Below are positions 29,395 through 39,985 of a stretch of 42,037 bases of DNA, piece after piece. The translations under genes were made by a program, and so were the position numbers. Each line of letters starts with the position of its first letter. The stretch's first letter is position 1. The DNA comes from Fragilaria crotonensis (Eukaryota; Bacillariophyta; Fragilariophyceae; Fragilariales; Fragilariaceae): positions 1-42,037 of the forward strand of contig JAKSYS010000560.1 in NCBI GenBank assembly GCA_022925895.1, written 5' to 3'. Below the pieces are notes generated by a model. It was given only the letters and a program-made list of their open reading frames with translations, was not told where the DNA came from and searched no databases.

Positions 29395-31981
29395 CTAGTA
29401 GTCACGTCCTCGATTATCATTACTGCGACGAGATGCGCTGTAGGGGCCCCTGCTACCACTGCCTTCATCATTACTGCCACGAGATGCGCTGTAGGGGCCT
29501 CTGCTACCACTGCCGTCATCATTACTGCGACGAGATGCACTGTAGGGGCCTCTGCTACCACTGCCTTCATCATTACTGCGACGAGATGCGCTGTAGGGGC
29601 CTCTGCTACCACTGCCTTCCACAAGGCTGTCAAATCTGTCATTGGATGGACCTCTACTTCGACTGCGCTCACCTCCACTTCCACTGCGTTCGCTTCCGCC
29701 TCCTCGCCCACCGCTGGAAAAGCGGCCTCCTCCACCACCTCCTCCGCCGCCGCTTCGATAGTCACCACCTTGGCGACCTGCCAAATTTGTGACAGGCGGT
29801 GGCAAAGCGGCAACAACATTGAGTCCTCGGGCCTTGGCAAGACCCATCTTTCGAACAACGTTTGCTTCAATTGGTGGAGCCTTGCTAAAACCGGTTTGCT
29901 GTGAAATAGAAATTTTGTCAGATTCTTTGATTTAGGAGCTGAGTTGTGTATAGTATAACAACACGACAGTCAACTTACCAAAGCGAATCCATTGCAAAAT
30001 GTAATCATTTGATCGGCCCCGGTAAATCCCAACTTGGATGTTTTCGAATTGTAAAATCCAAGGATGCTACGATACGCACTTGACGCCGCATCCGATAGCT
30101 CGGCGTTACTTCCGTTCCCAATCGATTCCAGGATTGGTCCAAGTTTGGCCATGAGCGCATCAGACGGTGGACGGTCCATGTGTTCCTGTACCAACCGGTC
30201 GACTGGAACCTTGATGCCCTTGAGATCCCTGAGGAAGCGTTGTTCCGATTTGGTCAAGACCAACAATCCAGAACCGACCTTTCCGGCTCGACCAGTACGA
30301 CCGAGACGATGGATGTACGATTCTTTCGAGTCGGCAATTCCAACCTGAAAAGTCCATTCGAAAGAGAGATCGAAAGTCGTTAGCTAGAGAATACGATCAT
30401 GGATCCATCAAGCCATCAGGAACGACATTGGACCTTGGCGCCAACGCCCATATGAATAATCTTGGAACGCATACATACCTGCACAACATTGGTCACACCG
30501 GGATAGTCAACCCCACGCGCCGACACATCGCTCGTAAACAAGATTCCCGAATTATGCTTGCGAAATTTGTCGGCCGTCTTGGTACGGAAGGCCTGCGATT
30601 TGCGAGAATGCAATTCAAAGACTGGAATGCCGAGTCCGTTACGGAATAGGGCCGCATAAAAGGCCACCATGTTGGATGTGGGAAAGAAGACCACCATCTT
30701 GGTGGGGGCTGAGTCTCCTGTTTGAATAATATTCATGAGAATTTCGACCGTTCCAGTCACCATGCGCTTGGAGTCATCCTTGATAATGACATGGGATTGT
30801 TCGACCTGACTGTTGGTGTGTTCGCTGTTGTTCTGAATGCAATCGACCGTGATAAAGTCTTTCTTCATAGTCGCGGCCATGACTTTACGAAGTTCGTCTG
30901 GAACAGTCGCGCTGAACAAGAGGGTTTGACGGTTTTTGGGTAAATAGCGAATGATCTCATCCACTTCCTTCTTGAATCCCATATCGAGCATCCTGTCGAG
31001 GATTGGAGCATGAAACGTGTGAATAAAATGCTTGTGATTAATATGAGCAAGCCCAAGACGACCGCAATACAATACAACACACGACGATGGTCGGAACACA
31101 CACGCACTGAAAACCAAAACGTACCGATCAGTCTCATCCAATACTAAAACTGAGGTGCTCTTCAAAAGATCTGAAAAGTTCCCTCCCCGTAGTTTTGTGG
31201 ATTCCAAATGATCCTTGAGACGTCCAGGTGTGGCCACGAGGATGGTGGGAGGGAGCCTTTCAAACATTTTGACATCGTTGTTGCGTGATGTTCCACCAAA
31301 AATGACCTGACTAGAAATGGTGTCCTTGACATTAATTGTCAACAATTTCGCCTGGTCATGAATCTGAGATGCCAATTCCCGTGTGGGGGAAAGAATCAAA
31401 ATTTGAATGCCCTTGCTTCTAGTTTGTCCTTGTTGTTGTTGTTGTTGCTGAGAGACAATCTGTTGAATGGCTGGTAACAAAAAGGCAACTGTCTTTCCAG
31501 TTCCCGTCCGAGCTCGGGCCAATACATCGGTACCACCCGAGGCGGCCTCCCACGTCTTGTGTTGAACTTCGGTCATTTTGACCAAACTAGCCTTGTCCAA
31601 GGCAGACTTTAAGGATGGGTGCAAGTTGGGAAGTGCTGAAAACGTTGGTACGCCGTCGTGACGGTCCTCTTGGACAAGAACATCGTCATCGTCGTCATCC
31701 AAGGCAAATGTGGAAAACAAACGAGTTGCTGGGAGTGGTGTATTGTGCGAATTGAAATGATTGTTGTTGCCAATGCGAGTGGTATGTTGTGTACTACTAC
31801 TGTGGTGTTGGATGAGAGTGCCAAAGTTGTGATTCTGACCTTTTGTGACGGTGAGTGGAAAAGATTGCGCAGATCCGACAAGGGCTGTAAGCCAGAAGGA
31901 GGATTGTCTGACCATGGGAGCACACACACCGACGGACTTGCGTTCGAACGTTCGAAGGATCAATCTCGATCGAAATAACAT
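29395..31981 (-). CDS. Mitochondrial-type DEAD-box RNA helicase, 4 exons
   Basis: Exons are 31981-31125, 30992-30479, 30344-29979 and 29898-29395. Introns of 132, 134 and 80 nt have GTACGT/ACAG, GTATGT/TCAG and GTAAGT/ACAG borders. Together they give 746 aa. The N-terminus MLFRSRLILRTFERK plus ATRLFSTFA looks like a mitochondrial presequence. ATPase/helicase motifs in order are ARTGTGKT (I, ~157), SPTRELA (Ia, ~198), TPGRL (Ib, ~251), LDETD (II, ~281), FSATVP (III), VVFFPTSNM (IV), SDVSARGVDYP (V) and HRLGRTGRAG (VI). Motif II is DETD instead of DEAD. The C-terminal exon is Gly/Ser/Arg-rich with four 17-residue repeats (GSGSRGPYSASRRSNDE) and probably binds RNA, as tails of CYT-19/Mss116-type organellar helicases do. 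It likely unwinds or remodels organellar RNA (splicing, ribosome assembly). It shares its upstream region with the divergent sulfotransferase gene. Confidence 0.92.
29421..29622. repeat. 51-bp coding repeat in the helicase tail
   Basis: Four units start at 29421, 29472, 29523 and 29574 (period 51 bp = 17 codons), with TACTGCGACGAGATGCGCTG at the unit start. The repeat also keeps other frames open, producing long spurious ORFs on the plus strand. Confidence 0.9.
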
Positions 31982-32836
31982 TGGTCTTTCTAAGTAAGAG
32001 ATATGTGCTAACGTAGTATGAGCTATGATCTATGAAGGTATCAAAAGCATGTATTCATACAACGTAGAAGTGGTGGAGTGGTGTGTGGGGACTGTGGATT
32101 GTGGATGTTTACCTGGAGGGATCCTTGCAGCGATGCTTGGAGTAGGTCTCTACCTTGTTACCTCGTGGTACAATGTACTGTAGTACAAGGCTAAATTGAG
32201 AAATGCAGAACGGCGTCAGAAAGTGAAAGCGAAAAGAAAATAGAAAATGGGTGGTGTTGCGAGGAAAAGCAGCAGTCCAGTGTCCAGTGGTGGTGGCCAA
32301 TACCCAGTTCCAGTTCTACCTTGTTGTATACTACTAGTACTCGTAGTACTACGGTAGACATATGCATATATGCCATACGATTTTATCGATGCGTATATGA
32401 CATACTGTGTATCATAGTGAGAAAAACAGGTTCAGTAGTCTACCAGCAAATCCCTGCGTATGGTACCGTAATAAGTGCCGGTAAAGTACTTCGGTTTAGT
32501 AGGGAACAACGACGCTCGCACGAAGTACAAGTACATTACAATACACTACTTGTACGCCTACAGCAAGAGGAGCTTCGGCACGAGACCGGCACTCGGCTCG
32601 GAGCACTCTACCGGTAGTCTTATTTTTACTCCAGATGTCTGGATATGCGATTGGTTTGCCAGTACCACGTCCTCGTACGATTCAACGTCGATTCCCTTCT
32701 CACTTGATGTGAGAAGCTGACTACATATGATTATGTCGTAAACAGGAGGGACTCGGTACTCTAGTACAAGTACCACCAACCACCAACTAGCACCATACTT
32801 GACCAAGGAACTTCTCGACGTTGGACCCACAAACTC
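31982..32836. promoter_or_regulatory. Divergent intergenic region of helicase and sulfotransferase
   Basis: 855 bp between two divergent ATGs. It holds GTAC/AGTACT-rich words at 32325-32350, 32485-32560 and 32755-32775. No TATA box could be assigned. Any small ORFs here (for example near 32321-32617) have no domain. Confidence 0.45.
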
Positions 32837-34291
32837 ATGCCGACGAGCATGGTAATCGCCTCCAAGTCCACTCGACAACGATGCTGTCGATGGGCAATCC
32901 TTATCAAAAGCTTGATAGTTTCTTTTGCCTTCCTTTCCTTCCTCGCCCTTGTGATGTCAACAATCGTCGTCTTCAAGTATCAGGACCTTGAAAATGCAAA
33001 TGCCATTGCTTTCGAAGGTTCTTTTCCCACTCACCCATCCCTTTCTTCCGATTGGAAGAATCTACGAAAACGACATGAACAGCGACTGAACCATTCTGAA
33101 ATTTACTCAGCTCCCAGCAATGTACTTGAATTTGTGCACATTACTAAAACGGGTGGGACGGCTGTCGAAGCGGCGGCGGCCGCAGCGAACATCACCTGGG
33201 GCCTATGTCATTTTGAATTCCAAAAACAGTTGGGACCAGCCTGTATGCGACCCAATTGGGCACATTTAGTTGTCATGGAACAACGAAAGAAAAATGAAAC
33301 CAATGCAACGAACAGCATGATGCCATATCCACCGTGGCATTCCCCAACTCATTGGTTGGCGTTGGTGGAACCATCGTCCAAGGAAACGACAACAATCACC
33401 ACCACCACTCCAGTGACGAATCCGTATCAAGGCTCCAAGACGTTTACGATTGTTCGGAATCCTTACGATCGGATCATTTCGGAATATTATTGTAAATATT
33501 TTGGTTTTCATCGAGAAGAGTATCAGCAAACGATCAACAAACACAAGGTCCGGATAAAGCAATTACAAGAGCAGAGCGAGGAGAATGATGATCAAGATCA
33601 TGGATTGAGAAGGACCATTGATCGAAAATTAGAAGAGCGGTGCAACCGAGACACTTTGGAATGGGAACGTCGTCATCGTGATGATAAAATGGCTAGAATT
33701 CGAGCGCGACGACGAGAACTTGAAGACGGTTATTCTGTCAACATGGCAGTTCCTTCCTGTCGTCATTTGGTACTGGCAGCACGTATACAGGAAAAGTTGC
33801 CGCCCCAATCGCGTCAAGAAATCGATATGGCACGCTTCCAACGCGATAAGAGGCGCGTCAGGCCAAGGAAGAAGGACACGCATCGTTCCTTCAATTTCTG
33901 GATCCTAAGAGTGCTGACGCAACGGTCCAACTCGATGGGACATTTGTTGCCGCAGCACTACTACGTGTACGATAGTGATGGGAATCAAGTTATTGATCAC
34001 GTCATTCGATTTGAAAACATAACTTCTGAATTCGACGAATTGATGCGATTGTACGGACTCAATGTGACTCTGTCGCAGAATGAAAAGATCAATCAAGGAC
34101 ACCAGTCAGCTGAGGGTATGAAGTTTTCAACGAAAGATTTCACGCAACAAACACTGGCCCTAATCAATGAAGTCTATCGAAAAGACTTTGAGCTACTCGG
34201 GTATCCGACGATGACTACAAGTCACTACGTTGAACCTGGAGGTGAAAATGAGGACCTGGATCTTGGTGAAGAGGAGCAGACAGCAGAATAA
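32837..34291 (+). CDS. Type II membrane sulfotransferase, Golgi-type
   Basis: 484 aa, one exon. A short basic cytoplasmic N-terminus (~22 residues) is followed by a signal anchor at ~23-46 (LIVSFAFLSFLALVM), then a lumenal catalytic part. PAPS-binding motifs are the 5'-phosphosulfate loop HITKTGGTAVE (~101-111) and the 3'-phosphate motif FTIVRNPYDRIISEYY (~203-218). The spacing fits carbohydrate sulfotransferases of the Sulfotransfer_2 / heparan-sulfate type. A charged, probably coiled-coil insertion (~230-300, rich in Arg/Glu/Gln) and several NxT/NxS sites are present. The C-terminal region has HLLPQHYYVYDSDG and HVIRFENITSEFDEL, typical of the family's C-terminal substrate region. It probably sulfates cell-wall or extracellular polysaccharides or glycoproteins; the acceptor cannot be deduced. 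Confidence 0.88.
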   Translation: MPTSMVIASKSTRQRCCRWAILIKSLIVSFAFLSFLALVMSTIVVFKYQDLENANAIAFEGSFPTHPSLSSDWKNLRKRHEQRLNHSEIYSAPSNVLEFVHITKTGGTAVEAAAAAANITWGLCHFEFQKQLGPACMRPNWAHLVVMEQRKKNETNATNSMMPYPPWHSPTHWLALVEPSSKETTTITTTTPVTNPYQGSKTFTIVRNPYDRIISEYYCKYFGFHREEYQQTINKHKVRIKQLQEQSEENDDQDHGLRRTIDRKLEERCNRDTLEWERRHRDDKMARIRARRRELEDGYSVNMAVPSCRHLVLAARIQEKLPPQSRQEIDMARFQRDKRRVRPRKKDTHRSFNFWILRVLTQRSNSMGHLLPQHYYVYDSDGNQVIDHVIRFENITSEFDELMRLYGLNVTLSQNEKINQGHQSAEGMKFSTKDFTQQTLALINEVYRKDFELLGYPTMTTSHYVEPGGENEDLDLGEEEQTAE

Positions 34292-34314
34292 CGACCTACA
34301 CTGAACGTTCGACA

Positions 34315-35523
34315 TTATTTGTTCAGCTGTTCTTTTTGCTGCGTATCACTAGTCAGTGCCAATTCTATCAATTCTCCTCCAAATTCGAATGCTACAAAGC
34401 ACATTCCCATCATCGCAAAAGGCGCTGCAGTCGGTCGCATCTTGGATGCGATTTTGCTCCAGTCCCAGGGACTGTTTTGCGAGGAAAACGAGTGGCTCAT
34501 GGCCAGTGTAACGAATTTGTGTGCTTCTCCGGCTACGCCACCGGCGAGGAAGGACAAGGTCCATCGTATGGGAGCAAGGTTTTGAACGACGCCATCACCG
34601 AGGTTCATCCAATTCAGTATTGGATGGGAGGATGAAAAATCCGTTGCCTCCGCTACTGCTGTTGCTTGTTCCAGTAGATGGTCATAAACGGTGTATTCCA
34701 ATAGTCGCCTTCCACCTTCGTATGTTCCAAACAGTGCGGCGTACCCGAATGAGTGTTGCAGCACTCTCAGTCGACGGACACTCCAATGTGGATGTTTCTT
34801 GCCAGTGAGGATTTCCCATACAACCAATGCACCAGAATGGGCAATGCCGGAACAAAAGCCAGCACCTGCATGGGCTAATACCGGAATCGAATGGGCCGCG
34901 ATGGATCGCTCTGATTCGAAGACTTCTGTCGTACCCTGTGGAATTGGGTTACGATGCCGATCAGGAAGGGTGCTGGCAAGAAAGTCGAATGCCACGTAAT
35001 CGTACGTCCCAAACACAGTCATTCCAAGGACTACGTTCTTAAGCACCTTCACTTTGCACGTACAGTGATTCATACAATATAATGTAAGTGGGATTGCATG
35101 CAAGACGTCATGTGAATTATAGGACGACACAACGTGGCGATGGGAACACGAGAGTGAACAATTGCATTCACGTCGTGCCACATCACGACGAACAACTACC
35201 GCAGAGAACAAGTCAGACTTACGGGAGTACTGATTCCAATTCGACGTTATCGGGTCAGCACTTTTAGCGGTGACGACGACACGCGATCCAATTTGTAAAA
35301 AGGCTTGCTTTCGCACCACCGTTGAAATCGCCCCCTTTTTCAGTCCCACAAAAGCAGCTGCATGTATGTGTGCGTGTGTGTGTGACGTGAGTGTCGTCAA
35401 GGTAATCACAATGGTTGTTTTGCATCGTTTTGTGATTTTGTAAGTGGGATGAGAATTGCATAATGTGAGTGATGCAAGATCAAGGCTCATGACAAGGTTC
35501 TGACCAATACGCAGAATACGCAT
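34315..35523 (-). CDS. Mitochondrial-carrier-like multi-pass membrane protein
   Basis: An uninterrupted 402-codon frame exists, but a GTAAGT...CAAAG intron of 171 nt (35222-35052, a multiple of 3) is likely. Removing it leaves exons 35523-35223 and 35051-34315 (345 aa) and deletes a Cys/His-rich stretch unlike the rest. Hydrophobic glycine-rich segments follow: VVLGMTVFGTYDYVAFDFL, VLAHAGAGFCSGIAHSGALVVWEIL, FGYAALFGTYEGGRRLLEY, LSFLAGGVAGEAHKFVTLAM and PFAMMGMCFVAFEFGGELI. The AGGVAGE and GTYEGGRRLL phrases recall SLC25 repeats (AGGxAG at helix starts, xYE at helix ends). The canonical PxDxxK/R signature is not seen, so this is a divergent carrier-like protein and substrate transport cannot be claimed. 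It converges on the sulfotransferase gene, with 23 nt between stops. Confidence 0.6.
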   Translation of the reverse strand: MRILRIGQNLVMSLDLASLTLCNSHPTYKITKRCKTTIVITLTTLTSHTHAHIHAAAFVGLKKGAISTVVRKQAFLQIGSRVVVTAKSADPITSNWNQYSRKSDLFSAVVVRRDVARRECNCSLSCSHRHVVSSYNSHDVLHAIPLTLYCMNHCTCKVKVLKNVVLGMTVFGTYDYVAFDFLASTLPDRHRNPIPQGTTEVFESERSIAAHSIPVLAHAGAGFCSGIAHSGALVVWEILTGKKHPHWSVRRLRVLQHSFGYAALFGTYEGGRRLLEYTVYDHLLEQATAVAEATDFSSSHPILNWMNLGDGVVQNLAPIRWTLSFLAGGVAGEAHKFVTLAMSHSFSSQNSPWDWSKIASKMRPTAAPFAMMGMCFVAFEFGGELIELALTSDTQQKEQLNK

Positions 35524-35524
35524 T

Positions 35525-35674
35525 TTAGAACGTGCCTTTCATAAGCCCAACGAGGAGAACGCCAAGTGATGCACCTCCACCACCACCACCATCATCATTA
35601 TCATTATTATTTAGACGCTCAATATCTGGTGTCGGTAACTTTGAAGTGGCTGGTGCCTCTTGCCTTGGGCTCAT
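35525..35674 (-). CDS. 49-codon ORF just upstream of the carrier-like gene
   Basis: ATG at 35674, TAA at 35527-35525, one nucleotide before the carrier-like ATG. It encodes MSPRQEAPATSKLPTPDIER, an Asn/Asp/Gly run, and ASLGVLLVGLMKGTF. It could be an upstream ORF that limits translation of the downstream gene, or part of a mis-modelled first exon. No homologue is recognised. Confidence 0.3.
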   Translation of the reverse strand: MSPRQEAPATSKLPTPDIERLNNNDNDDGGGGGGASLGVLLVGLMKGTF

Positions 35675-35896
35675 TCAATCAAAAAGTTCGACGACGGCAC
35701 AGTGTTTGCCATTCGTCGCTTCGAAGCCAAAAATGCGATCAGGAAAACTTGTGATATAATAGAAAGAGTTTGAGAGGATTGACTCTGTTCTCAGCTCTTT
35801 TTGCCAATCTGGCTGAACTGTTGCAAGGTCGTTCCCTGTGAGATAAATGAGGGTCATTGATCGTTCAGATGTTGATGCTGTTCTTAGACGTATCAT
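35675..35896 (-). CDS. Hypothetical short protein
   Basis: The frame is open from about 35980 with the first ATG at 35896, giving 73 aa ending NGKHCAVVELFD. Its TGA is followed immediately, in frame, by the ATG of the 49-codon ORF. The composition looks protein-like (SFYYITSFPDRIFGFEAT) but no domain was recognised. It could be the last exon of a gene whose upstream exons I cannot define. Confidence 0.25.
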   Translation of the reverse strand: MIRLRTASTSERSMTLIYLTGNDLATVQPDWQKELRTESILSNSFYYITSFPDRIFGFEATNGKHCAVVELFD

Positions 35897-36934
35897 ATGT
35901 CCTCCAGTAGTTGGATTTTTTAGTAGATGCCATTTCGCAATGCAGCACTGCACCACGTATTGGACTGGAGTATTGTTCACTGTAGTACTGTAGTTGGCGC
36001 ACCGGTAGCTTTATTGTGCGATGTGCGAGTAGCATGAACTGTAGTACGGTTAGTTCGCTGATTGGTGTTTCAAGACGATGATAATAATGATAACAATCAC
36101 AAACGAAGGGGATACTTCGCAACATTGGTGTCACTAACTTTGCTGCCCCACACTTGCAACAGATTCAAAGTCTGAACTCGGCACCTATTGTCGTTCACTA
36201 ATTCCAAGTCAATCCGTGAATCCCAGACTTTATTCCAAGGCACGCATCACTTTACTGTCGTACGCACAACATATCGCCATCACGGCCTAATGCCAGTCCC
36301 GGAGGTTATCCTCCAGCATTTCACAGGAAGCGACCGTGGATGGGTTGAATGTCATTGCTCCGAAGCATTTTCCATGAGTGTCCCGCATATATTGCTTCCA
36401 ATCGCACTCAACAAGTGACGTTGGTCCGAAGGTCCAGTACCCCCAATGATCATTTCAACGACGACGAAAAAAGTCCAGACAAATCAATTCATTTCGTAGG
36501 GATAGTCCAACAAGCTTGCAAAACACCGATGGTGGTGCCTTAGGCTAATCCGATGACGGGCCCCATCATGGGAGAAACCAACGTGGACGCTATCATAGTA
36601 GCTGAATTGTTGGAAACAAGGCCGATACCAGCCAAGATGGATGCAATTAGGAGAAACTCGTTGAAATTGAACGAGAACTGCACTTCATCCTCTCCATTCG
36701 TTCATGCAATGGAATTGAAAAGTACACATTGTTGGGAATGCAACAATGCAATGTAGTGAATATCGTTGTGACCGTAAGGAAATGGAACCGTACCATGACT
36801 GTATTTGTTCTGGATTGGCAACGCAGAGCGCCTCGTGCCTTTAAACCAGCATCACACTCAGCAAATGGGAATGGGAATTGGACTTGCGTGGAATGAACAT
36901 CGTTTACAATCCCACCAGCCGAGCCGTCAGAGCT
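35897..36934. other. Region without a supported gene
   Basis: Short ORFs at 36188-36418, 36349-36543 and 36553-36756 (plus strand) and 35865-36134 (minus strand) show no domains. The sequence is not repetitive and may contain decayed coding DNA or undetected small exons. Confidence 0.35.
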
Positions 36935-37183
36935 TTAGTCTTTCTGCCCAACCATGTTGCTGTCCGAGTTCCATCGTCGCAGTTCATCAATCAGAGCCTG
37001 TTGCTTGACAAAGACACTCGAATCATCCCCTTGAGGTGATGTCAGTCGATCAATATCAGCCAACACCTCTTCCATCGATGAAAGCGTATTCAACAAGGCA
37101 CTCAACTCCTTCAAAATCTGCTCCTGAAGATCCTGATCGAGCTGCTTCTCTTGCTCGTGTCGGTGTGATTGCTGCTCGTCCAT
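36935..37183 (-). CDS. Small coiled-coil protein, unknown
   Basis: 82 aa from an ATG in strong context (ACCATCATGGACG). A Gln/His-rich start (DEQQSHRHEQEKQLDQ) runs into a heptad-like helix ILKELSALLNTLSSMEEVLADIDRL, a short Gly/Asp/Ser turn, and a second helix VFVKQQALIDELRRW. This two-helix design is found in small subunits of multi-protein assemblies such as kinetochore, tethering or vesicle complexes, but no specific family can be assigned. It is the only clear minus-strand gene between the carrier-like and peptidase loci. Confidence 0.6.
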   Translation of the reverse strand: MDEQQSHRHEQEKQLDQDLQEQILKELSALLNTLSSMEEVLADIDRLTSPQGDDSSVFVKQQALIDELRRWNSDSNMVGQKD

Positions 37184-37935
37184 GATGGTGTTGAAGTAAG
37201 TTGCGAGACGCTGCGAGAAGATTACCCCTCGCTGCAGCTATACAGATACTTCAAGCCACCGTGGTCAAAGTTGCTGAGAAATCTTGATTGCTGTTCTCAT
37301 TTTGTCATGCTTCTGTGCATTCTGACATTTTAGCGAGTTGAAAAGGCTGTGGTACAATTGGTACCGCAATTCGCAAGTGTGCGCACTTCCTTCTGTCCCC
37401 ACGGAAGAGAGCTTATTATGCTCATATATGGTACTAGGGGGTATTCATATATATGTGTATATTCATAAACATCTACAGTATAAAGTTTGTCTGTACTCGA
37501 CCACTCTCTCTACCGTAGACCAACAGTACAAGAACAAATTCTCTCTTTAACTGCCGGTCGATCATGTGTTCGTACTGTAGTACTGTCGTACCACATCATA
37601 CCGCAGTACATCGTGTCATGCTGAGAACTCATAGTACATTATACTACCAGTAGCATTTCTTAATTCTTCATACTGCAGTGCGTACCGTGGCCTTCCAGTA
37701 CTACCATGCAATTCGAAGCCTTCCGTTCGCGCGAACTGTAATCCCATACTCGGTAAAATTGTACGGAGTATTCCGTACCAAGACTGAAACGGCGTGACTG
37801 AAATTGTCTGTCTCACGCATCGGAATAGAGAGGTGTGTTAAACACGTTTCGAATGTTCGCGTATCTCCGCATAACTCTCACTTGAACGCGTGACACTTCA
37901 TTCTCATAATCCAATATCTTGAAGCGATTGCAGGT
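37184..37935. other. Intergenic region upstream of the M11 peptidase
   Basis: Holds a short AT-rich TATATATGTGTATATTCAT run near 37445-37465 and GTAC-rich words at 37565-37700 (GTACTGTAGTACTGTCGTAC). Small ORFs at 37338-37550 and 37616-37816 have no domain. Confidence 0.4.
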
Positions 37936-39985
37936 ATGGTTCGAGGCTTGGCGGTGTTATTGGTAGTGGCTCACCTATGTGGAGCCTTCGCCGCGGACGA
38001 CAGTGAGGTATGTTCAAAGGACATGGATGTGTAACTCTTGGCGTAGCGAGCTAGCTTGAGTTGACAACTCACACACTTGAATGTCATATTTGCGAACTCA
38101 ATAGATAATTCTGACCCGAGGACGCGAACTACAGCAACGGCAACTTAGACAAAAGATCGGTCGACGGAGCGTCAGGCCATGCGTCGTGGTTCTAATCGAG
38201 AAGCAATACGAAGACCATCGACAAATCGACCAACCACTTGGGTGTGAGCTTCAGGGTGATGATCTAAATGGAAAGCAATACAAAATGGTCCGTGTCAATG
38301 GCCTGACATCAAGTTGGGCTAAGAACAACAACGTCACCAGCGGCGCCACCACACTATTCGCCTTAGATGGTGCCGACATTGACGACGACACCGATGAACT
38401 TATTGTTCCCCCTGGGGCAACATTTAAGGTAAGTGGTTTCGAAGCCATTGCCGGTGGTTTCTCGATACCAACATGGTTTGCTGATCTCTCGCGCCTTACT
38501 CTCCTACAGCTTGGTCGCCACCGAGAGAACACTAGAGCGCGACGAGTGAAAAGCGCGATAGATGCCACCGATTTGCCTTGGCGTCGTAATCTGCTCAAAA
38601 TCGGTACCAGGAGTGTCTTGGTGATTCGAATCATAGCTAAGGATTCAGCAACCCCAGCAACCGAGTCGGAACTGGCCGACGACATCTTTGGCGCCAGCGG
38701 AGATAAGTATAACCTCAAGTCAGCGATTTCTCAGTGTTCAGGAGGCCAGCTTCGATTCGAACCCATTACAAACATCACCGGTGTCGGAACGGATGGAGTA
38801 TACACGGTTTCCATTCCCAGCGTCATCGTTAACGGAAACAATGACGGAGTTGTAAGCAATGCTGCACTGGATCAGGCTGCAAAAGATTTAGGTGCACACC
38901 CCCGCTTGCTTGCAGACCACGTAATGCTGTGCATCCCACCAGGGACAGTAGGCAGTTGGATATCATCAGCTCCTCCAAACCACTGGATGTCATCGTACAA
39001 CGGAAAATGGTGCCGCTTTCCCTCCGCGCACATACACGAGTTAGGTAAGTCTGCAACATCAAACAGTGTCCACAACGTTCGTGCGAATTGCTCACCAACA
39101 TTGCGAGCAGGCCATAACATGAACTTGCACCACTCTGGAGAGGGATCCGATGAATACGGCGACGAGTCAGGACATATGGTAAGTCGAACGCATCGTTGCA
39201 GCGACAATACAGAATGCCCCTGTATGTCAACAATGTTGTTTTTTCGCCTCATATCGTCGTTCAACTTATAGGGGTACTCGTACGAACAAGACGACGGTCC
39301 TGTTAAGTGCTACAATGGCGCCAAAACTTGGCAACTTGGTTGGTACACCGACTTCCATGTGGACCTGCCAGTAGGAGACAGTTACAATTGGAATGGTCAT
39401 CTCGTTGGTTTTGCCCAGAAGGACTCTGCGAGCTCAACAGACAAAATGATTATTCGAATTCGCAGCACTCAAGATTATTACATCCACTTCAATCGTCAAA
39501 TTGGGATGAACTCTGGAACACAGGAGGGAGGTGACAAGGTTCTTGTCACCTCTCGAGACCGAGGCACTGGACTTGCCGCATCTAAACTTCTCGCGAAACT
39601 CAGCAAGAATGGAGTGTACACAATCTCAGCATTCAATGGGAGCAACCAGTCGCTGAAAATCGTCGTCTCATCCATAAACCTTGGTACATTGCCAGCAAGA
39701 GCTAGCGTATCGGTTCAGTTTGCGCTCTCCGCTCCGCCGTTCGTACAGCCAACTGTAGAACCGACAGCAGCACCCACGCGAGAACCGACAGCAGCACCCA
39801 CGCGAGAACCGACGAGGAAACCAACGAGACGGCCCACTCGAAAACCGACAACTAAACCAAAAGCACCGACAAGATCGCCAACGAGTGCTCCCACCATCCA
39901 GCCACTTTCAGCACCGGTTCTTCCTCTCTCGTCGGCTCCATCAATTTCAATCACGCCATCTTTGTACCCTTCCACAGAAATTTGA
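37936..39985 (+). CDS. Secreted M11 (gametolysin-like) metallopeptidase, 5 exons
   Basis: Exons are 37936-38007, 38105-38428, 38510-39044, 39111-39178 and 39272-39985, giving 570 aa. All introns are GT-AG; the 81-nt one (38429-38509, GTAAGT/CTACAG) and the 66-nt one (39045-39110) keep the frame open, so they are easily overlooked. Exon 1 encodes a signal peptide (MVRGLAVLLVVAHLCGAFAA). The active site HELGHNMNLHH is assembled across the third intron (HExxHxxxxH zinc ligands). It is followed by ESGHMGYSYEQDDGP, the Met-turn region of M11, and TWQLGWYTDF. The tail (~residues 495-550) is a PT-rich repeat (REPTAAPTREPTRKPT) common in secreted diatom proteins. It probably cleaves cell-wall or matrix proteins outside the cell. 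Confidence 0.92.

Noticed and set aside
28974-29904. Long plus-strand ORFs (257-272 codons) with repeated Cys/His or Ala/Thr units
   Set aside because: They are antisense shadows of the helicase C-terminal 51-bp repeats, which have no stops in several frames. The minus-strand helicase model with consistent introns explains the DNA.
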